Shown: piece by piece, positions 56,976-64,000 of the stretch
Layout of the letters: each line of letters starts with the position of its first letter
Numbering within the stretch: position 1 is the first letter of the stretch
Origin: Acanthochromis polyacanthus
Taxonomy: Eukaryota; Chordata; Actinopteri; Pomacentridae
Length of the DNA stretch: 64,000 nucleotides
Assembly (NCBI RefSeq): GCF_021347895.1
Contig: NC_067122.1
Coordinates: 39,366,082 to 39,430,081, forward strand
Direction of reading: 5' to 3'
The notes under the pieces: model-generated
What the model saw: the letters and a program-made list of their open reading frames with translations, nothing else
The model's database searches: none
What the model was told of the DNA's origin: nothing
Made by a program: the position numbers and the translations under genes

Positions 56976-57633
56976 TATACAACTGCCTACAACTAAAAGT
57001 GCTGTTACTTCACTTGTGGAGAGATTTGAACAGATGCATGGCCTGCCTCAGTGCTGTGGACGGCACCCATCTGGGAATTAAACAACCGTCCTCCAATTCC
57101 ACTGACTACCTGAACAGAAAGGGTAATTTTACCTTAAACATCCAGGCCACATGTGACTATAAGTACTGTTTTATGGATGTGGTGGTAAAATGGTCGGGAA
57201 GTGTACACGATGCTCATGTTTTTGCCAACTCGGCGATTAATGACTTTTTCGAAAGTGGAAAAATTCCCTCATGTCCAGAACAGATTGACAACAAAGCCCC
57301 CATCCCCGTGTACATTTTAGGCGACCCTGCCTATCCCTTACTACCTTCCCTAATGAAGGAATACGCCAACAGAGGAAGCAGTGTTCAGGAGCAGTATTTT
57401 GGACTTTCGTTGTGCAGAGCACGCATGGTAATACACTGTGCATTTGGGCGGCTTAAAGCCCGTTTTGGAGCATTAAAGAGGCTATGGACATCAATCTACA
57501 CGAACTGCCTTTTGTAATTTATGCGTGCTTCGTGCTGTATAACTACTGTGAAGTTTCTAAAGACGCAGAAGACAATTTTGTTAATGAAGCCATCCAGCAT
57601 GATAGACGGCCAACCAGAATCGTAACCAACTGA

Positions 57634-58173
57634 GAGAGGAGACAGCTTGACAATCGAAGGGAAGCTGGTCCACAGAGTTCTCACCCAGTACCTGGATCCA
57701 TGAGAGACAAATTAATGTGTTGCTACATGTTCCACCAAAGCTAAACTTAACTGTTCAAAACCTTTTATGAATTGTTCTGGGTTACTGTTAAAATAATGAT
57801 TGACTGTTTGTAGTTTATATAGTTACAGGGAAACAAAAATATGACCGAATATATACTTTACATGACATTGGCTTAAAAACAAGGCATTCTGGTTTTTAAC
57901 AAACTTTTATTGAGCCACAAAAAACACACCGGCCGTCTTACAGCTTATGTATAACTGAAACTGTAGTTTCCCTTTTTTTTTTAAAGCAACTTACACACTT
58001 TTTAAAAGTCTTAAAAAAAAAAAACTCAAAAGAACAATGAGTTCCTTGTTATTTGTCCAAAATTGTACACATTGAAAGAAATGCAATTATTGTCTTTGAA
58101 AAGGGCTCTTGTGTATGAAAATCCTGTGAGCCCCATGCCCTCAGGTGTGCTGGAAAGGGAAGCACCATGTACG
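57634..58173. other. Spacer between the two Harbinger genes
   Basis: The 540 bp hold the 3' ends of two convergent genes. AT-rich with A- and T-runs near 57972 and 58013; no further gene is seen. Confidence 0.6.
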
Positions 58174-58249
58174 TTATTGATGCTTCTGTTTGTGTTTTGC
58201 GTATTTTGAGAGTTGTTGGGGAATGAATGCAAAGTTTGATGTGGATGTA

Positions 58250-59884
<1,635 letters not shown>

Positions 59885-60279
59885 TATGTCCTCTTGGGTC
59901 ATATGCCACGTAGTGTGATTGTACAGGAGGAGGCTGCATGACTTGTCTTAACTTAGAGAAGCCTTCAGCAATAGATATTGAGAGACTGTTCAGTGTGTTT
60001 GTAATTTTTGCCATATTGTCAGCAGCATTTCTTTCTGAAGTTTCAAGAAAGTCCAGCAATCTTTTATTTATTTATTTTTAAATTCGTTGGTCCTCTTCCA
60101 CAGCACTGAGCCACAGGGTCTCAGCAAGCAGCTTCCATTTCAAGCGCTCATGGCAGTGTCCCTTCAGCTTGGCCTTAAATGGAGAAAAAGAAATCTCACT
60201 GAATTAAATGCATAATTTCATCTAGCCTCTTGCAATACTCATTACAGCAATGAATTATCAGCTAATAAGGCACACTGAG

Positions 60280-60284
<5 letters not shown>

Positions 60285-60311
<27 letters not shown>
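60285..60311. repeat. (TA)n inside the Myb-like gene intron
   Basis: About 13 TA units within the inferred 163-bp intron. Confidence 0.9.
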
Positions 60312-60313
<2 letters not shown>

Positions 60314-60870
60314 CACGAATATTGAATATAACATACCTGAAGCTGATCTCGCCTCTGTTTCACGGTGGGAGCCACACAGTTCTCCTGTTCGGTGTCGGAC
60401 ACAGCGTCTGGTGGCTCCACGGTGGTTGAGGAAGACGTCGAGGGAGAGGGAACAGGAAGGCTATCGTCCAAGTCGGTGGTTTCGATGCCAGATGACGTTG
60501 TGGCGGGGGAACCACCCCATATTTCTTCACACAGGTCAAAATACATAAAGACGACTCTGCCAAATCCACTCCTGCGTCCGCTGTCAATGGCTTGGCGATA
60601 TTTGCTCCGTATGGCCCTCATTTTTGTAGTTACAATAGTCCACGTTAGGCCTTCGCCTCCTGCATGAGGAAAATCGTCGGAGGTCTCCGCAGGATACTGC
60701 TCTAAAAACAGAGCCAGTATGTCCCATACTTGCTCTGGCAAGATTCCCAATCAATACTTTGCTGGGTTTTATTCCCTTTGTACTCAAACATTTAAAAGCA
60801 ATTCCGACTTCTTGTCGGTCCACACAAACGAGCCTGGCACGAGACGGAAGCTTATTCTGATTGGATAAGC

Positions 60871-60871
60871 T

Positions 60872-60932
<61 letters not shown>
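60871..60932. repeat. (TA)n microsatellite near the Harbinger right end
   Basis: About 30 TA units followed by 'gtatgtatgtatg', lying between the Myb-like gene and the right terminal repeat. Confidence 0.95.
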
Positions 60933-60937
<5 letters not shown>

Positions 60938-61087
60938 ATGTATGTATGTGTACGTACATGTATCTGGATACGTGTAGACTGAGATTTTTGTAGAAAACTG
61001 AGACGTGTGGCCGCAGATTTTTTCCTAAATGGAGGGGGGCGGATATTCGGTTTTAAAAATATCTGGATACGTGTGGACATGGCCTAA

Positions 61088-61445
61088 GATTATCATCTCA
61101 CATATGCCGAAGTACAACTAATATTTCCCATGGTGGGAAGGGTGGGGTTTTCTTGCAAGGACATTGGAGAGTAATATGGGACACTTCTCGTCAAATTTTG
61201 ACAGGTCCCAATCAGAAACTGCCATGTCATAAGGCAGGCTATAGTATGGGGTCCAATGAGAGATTGCAAGATCAGAGTCCCTCCCTGAACCCCGCCTCAT
61301 CCGCCATATTTGTAGTTTTTATTTAACAAAAGGAAATGATTAATTTAAAAATGCCAGAAATGATTGTTTCAAAAATGATTTATAACGCAGCAATAACAAA
61401 AATCCAGCGTTACGGTCATCCAATGAGGTGTGAGGGGAAGGGCAA
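61088..61445. other. Flank of the Harbinger; continuation of copy B then unassigned
   Basis: The first 40 bp continue the TTAA-type repeat (copy B). After that no homology to copy A is seen. Two CCAAT-containing stretches (61258 as 'gtccaatgag', and 'catccaatgagg' near 61417) lead into the promoter below. Confidence 0.4.
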
Positions 61446-61450
61446 ATGAG

Positions 61451-61490
61451 AACCAATGAGAAGAGGAGGTTGGGGTCTTCTTTATATATA
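61451..61490 (+). promoter_or_regulatory. CCAAT and TATA boxes before a gene-like block
   Basis: CCAAT at 61453-61457 and TATATATAAA at about 61483-61492 lie 60-100 bp before the ATG at 61551. The spacing fits an RNA polymerase II promoter. There is no direct proof of use. Confidence 0.45.
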
Positions 61491-61550
61491 AATGGGACTA
61501 GGCCTCTCTATAGGCCACACCATTGAATAAAACTCACCATCGCTCAGAAA

Positions 61551-62912
61551 ATGTTGGCTGTCCAGGGGTATGGGGTTCCCTGAGCAGGCGGCAGCAGCAA
61601 ATCTCGGGCCCCACCGCGTCCGGAGCTGGCGGTCATCAGCGAGACGCCCTCGATACTATGAGCCCCTAGGAGATCCATGATGTACCTATAGCAGACCCAG
61701 CTGCCCCGACCGATTCTCTGGTCTCTTTTTCAAGTACAAGATGGGGAGCTTTGCTCTACCAGCTGGAGGAGGGAGAAATGCAGAGGCCTCTATCAGTCTC
61801 AGCCATGTTAACCTCCAACGACTGGAGCGTGCTGAAGATGGTCATGCAGCAGCATCTCCAAAAGACTTCTCAGGAAAATACACCTGAGCCTGTACCCTCT
61901 AAACGGAAGAGGTTGGAAAACCTCCCCGCTTGTACAGAGGTGCTCCTGAAACGAGCGGTCTTCAGCGCGGTATGGCAATCCAAAGTAGTGGGATCTGGTA
62001 GATGGTACTTCAGAACCACCCTCCGATCAATGGGGGAAAAAGAAGCCCACAACGTTTTTTTGTTTTGGAGAGTTATAACGCTGACTGTGGGGTATTTCAT
62101 ACTGTACTGGTCTTGCTGCTGGCTGCATGAGAATGACAAGAACTTTGTCATTGCAAACAATGAAATTTAATTTGAGCTGCCCTGCCAATGGATTGAGTGG
62201 ATGGAGAAGGCCGAAAAAAAGATCACCACTCTCTTTTCTAATTGCTGGAATTGGAGGGATACTCTGTCAAAAAACTATCATTCTAAGATCACGCCCTCTA
62301 CTTCACTGCCACACCTCTTTTTCCAGTCATTACTTCATCACTGTCCACCCCTATGAGTTATAAAGATGGTCGGTTGAACTGATCACAGAAACTCTCAACC
62401 TGCCTACTGATAAACATGAGCGTGGTCAACCAGCAGCAACAGTGGCCCAAAAAACGTCTCACTGACCGCTGTGCTGCCAGAGTGGTATCTGTGTCGCAGA
62501 AAGCTCTTTGGTTCTGCTGAATCGGAGGAGGAGGATTTGATGCAGTTCAACAGCTCTCTGGAACCCAGCATACCGACTCTTTGTGGACTGTTCTGAGCCG
62601 GCTCCTCCCGGTTTCCCGGCAGCAGAAGTCTCAGAAGCAGCAGCCCCAGCACCACCGTTGCCAGCCTCCCCAGAAGCGGTACCCCCAGAGGCAGCAGCAG
62701 AAGCAACATCACAAACACCAGCATCCCCAGATACAGCGGCGGCACAGGCTGATGGGGAGGCTTTTCACTCTTCGTTTCATCTTGACCATTCAACACTTTC
62801 TGAACATGTGCAGATTCTCAGCTGCTGATGCCAGAGTTCAAGGTGTGGCGGAGACTCTCCTGTATGAGCTGAAAACAGTGAGAGTTCAGTGTTCTCATCA
62901 GTGAGATGTACG
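61551..62912 (+). pseudogene. Unidentified, broken gene-like block
   Basis: The stretch is less AT-rich than its surroundings and has several overlapping plus-strand frames with protein-like composition. Among them: one from 61751 (139 codons) with PEPVPSKRKRLENLPACTEV, a basic patch like a nuclear signal, and WYFRTTLRSMGEKEAHN; one near 62190 with QWIEWMEKAEKKITTLFSNC; an acidic SAESEEEDLMQFNSSLEP near 62500; and Pro/Ala-rich or Gln-rich frames at 62580-62830. They lie in different phases with stops between, so this is one decayed gene or several. I do not recognise the family. It lies downstream of the TTAA-type copy B and could be its cargo, an endogenous viral remnant or a host gene fragment. 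Confidence 0.35.
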
Positions 62913-62914
62913 AC

Positions 62915-63831
62915 CAGTGGCGGCCCGTGACCAAAATTACTGAGGAAGCCAGTGTGAACAACAAATTGGATTCGGTGTTTTAACTGTTGTTTTCATGTAA
63001 ACAAATCAGCCTACTGTTACAGTACCTTTATTCTACCGACTTCTCATTCATTTCAGTGGAAAAAATAGGTTAAGTGCTCCAGGGGCTGTTCAGGGAGCCG
63101 GTAGACTGGTCAAATAGGAGACATGGCCAGCAGAAAAGCCAGTTAAGCTTGGCACTTCCAGTTAGCCACTCGTTTCTGGCATAGTTGGCTTCACAAAAGA
63201 GCAAGCTTTTCCATTAGCTCTACACTTAGTTACATTGAGCTTTGGAGTTAGCCTACCGTCCCTTTTGACTTGTAGTTGAACTTCAAAAGGAAGTTTTGTG
63301 AAGTCGTTTTTTTTTTTACAATAAACTCAAGGTCCCTGTCACCATCCATTCTCTGGCTAGCTTGATGGCTATACTTGCTGTGTGGGCTTGCTGGCGCCTG
63401 GCGGGACAGCTGCATTAGTGTGGGTATTGTTCATCACAGTTTGGTTGGAAGCCAGATTTGATCTGGCCTCCCTTATGTTTTTTTTTTAATGATGCATCGA
63501 CCATTAAGCGAAGAGCCTTGCTTCAATCTGATTGGCTAATACGGGCTGTTTTTTTTTCTCTAAGGGAGGCAAGGCAAAGCTGGCCTCTGAACAGACAGAC
63601 GGCACACAGGGCATGAGAGACGTAGTGTAATGCACAAAAAGAGCTTGACAAGAGGGGCGCTGTTTTGCTCCCCACAAAGCAGAAATACCTGATGTAGTGT
63701 TTTGACAACAAGGAATGACAAAAATATAAAACATAAAATACACAGTGGTGAAGATTATTTATATATTTTCTTTCTTGGATATTTTTTGGGGAAGCCAGGC
63801 TTCCCTTAGCCTCTGTGAAAAACCGCCACTG
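62915..63831. mobile_element. Non-autonomous hAT with 8-bp duplication
   Basis: The tips are CAGTGGCGG and its exact complement, flanked on both sides by TGTACGAC (62907-62914, 63832-63839). This is the hAT pattern. The interior (917 bp) has no frame with hAT motifs; the frames at 63504-63921 on the minus strand are chance or cross the border. The insertion splits a frame of the gene-like block (MYD-DLTGEDVVKIGQLW across the site). Confidence 0.9.
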
Positions 63832-63839
63832 TGTACGAC

Positions 63840-64000
63840 GACCTGACTGGGGAGGATGTGGTGAAAATTGGGCAACTGTGGATCGTGACTGAATTCTGGA
63901 ATGATAGTACATATTGATCATGGGAAATGTGTGGACAACACCTGAGACAGACGACTTGTGCTGGATAAATCTTTTGGATCAAGCGATTAAAAACAGACTT
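63840..64000 (+). other. Continuation of the gene-like block
   Basis: Directly after the hAT the frame LTGEDVVKIGQLWIVTEFW continues from the left side, then meets a stop near 63915. The window ends before any further landmark. Confidence 0.35.

Larger units (their letters stand above)
54369..57633 (+). pseudogene. Harbinger nuclease (HARBI1-like), split and frameshifted
   Basis: The start is MDALKSVLVST at 54369. After the MITE (54403-54863) the frame goes on with ILQALFTCLILQ, TASWWENFEMEIFLLEEW and PHIEGE. After the Tc1 (55340-56975) it continues with [20 protein letters not shown], then [20 protein letters not shown] (first catalytic Asp) and [12 protein letters not shown] (second Asp), ending at TGA 57631-57633. 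Where family members have a Glu before the AFGRLKAR motif, this copy reads [14 protein letters not shown], so the third acidic residue appears replaced by His. Small deletions shift the frame near 57050 (in PQC-GAVDGTH) and near 57480 (before [17 protein letters not shown]), and earlier stops occur after PVSVVKKVP at 55226. Not functional. Confidence 0.88.

Noticed and set aside
61551..64000. Herpesvirus-related TTAA element (Teratorn-like) cargo
   Set aside because: The position after a TTAA-type repeat made this worth considering, but I recognise no herpesvirus protein in the frames, so I leave the block unidentified.

Overview
The window looks like intergenic DNA from a ray-finned (teleost) fish. 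The basis is an AT-rich background, a dense mix of Tc1/mariner, hAT, PIF/Harbinger, TTAA-target (piggyBac/Kolobok-type) and L2-like elements of the kind known from fish, long (CA)n, (TA)n and (ATCT)n microsatellites, and degenerate eukaryotic tRNA-Leu copies. I recognise no host protein-coding exon. Nearly every open frame with recognisable protein features belongs to a transposable element, and only one of these is intact: a Tc1-type DD34E transposase at 58469-59521 (minus strand).

Layout. 1-20.5 kb: gene-poor sequence with old Tc1-like debris (3.0-4.2, 10.3-11.8 and 14.7-15.4 kb) and microsatellites. 20.5-22.1 kb: a non-autonomous hAT with an exact 8-bp target duplication. 22.5-26.9 kb: a small array of degenerate tRNA-Leu(AAG)-type copies, duplicated about 4 kb apart; one copy is split by a 554-bp element carrying the first part of a RecQ-like helicase gene. 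28.5-29.0 kb: an inverted pair of fish repeat tails. 31.2-32.1 kb: a TTAA element with perfect 18-bp inverted ends. 33.7-35.3 kb: a folded-back mariner (itself split by a TTAA element) beside a 413-bp multi-hairpin MITE, all set in (TA)n. 36.8-38.5 kb: a 5'-truncated L2/CR1-type LINE. 39.3-39.9 kb: a large palindrome with eight GCGGCCGC octamers. 40.55-47.29 kb: a decayed large DNA transposon with about 110-bp inverted ends, coding for a Cys/His N-terminus, a FEN1/XPG-like nuclease and a C-terminal CXC domain; I read it as Academ-like. 47.3-48.1 kb: a Tc1 fragment fused to half a mariner.

52.0-64 kb is a deep nest. Two copies of a TTAA-bounded repeat start at 52027 and 53315. The second is broken by a possible solo LTR and, at a TAA site, by a 6984-bp Harbinger element (54101-61084). 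That Harbinger carries the usual two genes, a nuclease and a Myb/SANT-like protein, placed convergently. It has itself been hit three times: a 461-bp MITE in the start of the nuclease gene, one Tc1 in the middle of the nuclease gene, and a second, intact Tc1 in the Myb-like gene. Downstream (61.45-64 kb) lies an unidentified, broken, gene-like stretch with a TATA/CCAAT promoter, split by a 917-bp hAT with an exact 8-bp duplication.

The elements do not work together as a host pathway. The interest is in the order of insertions, in the possibly active Tc1 copy, and in the less familiar elements: the XPG/CXC transposon, the RecQ-bearing element, the GC-rich palindrome and the unidentified block at the right end. 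All family assignments come from reading motifs by eye; no database search was possible.
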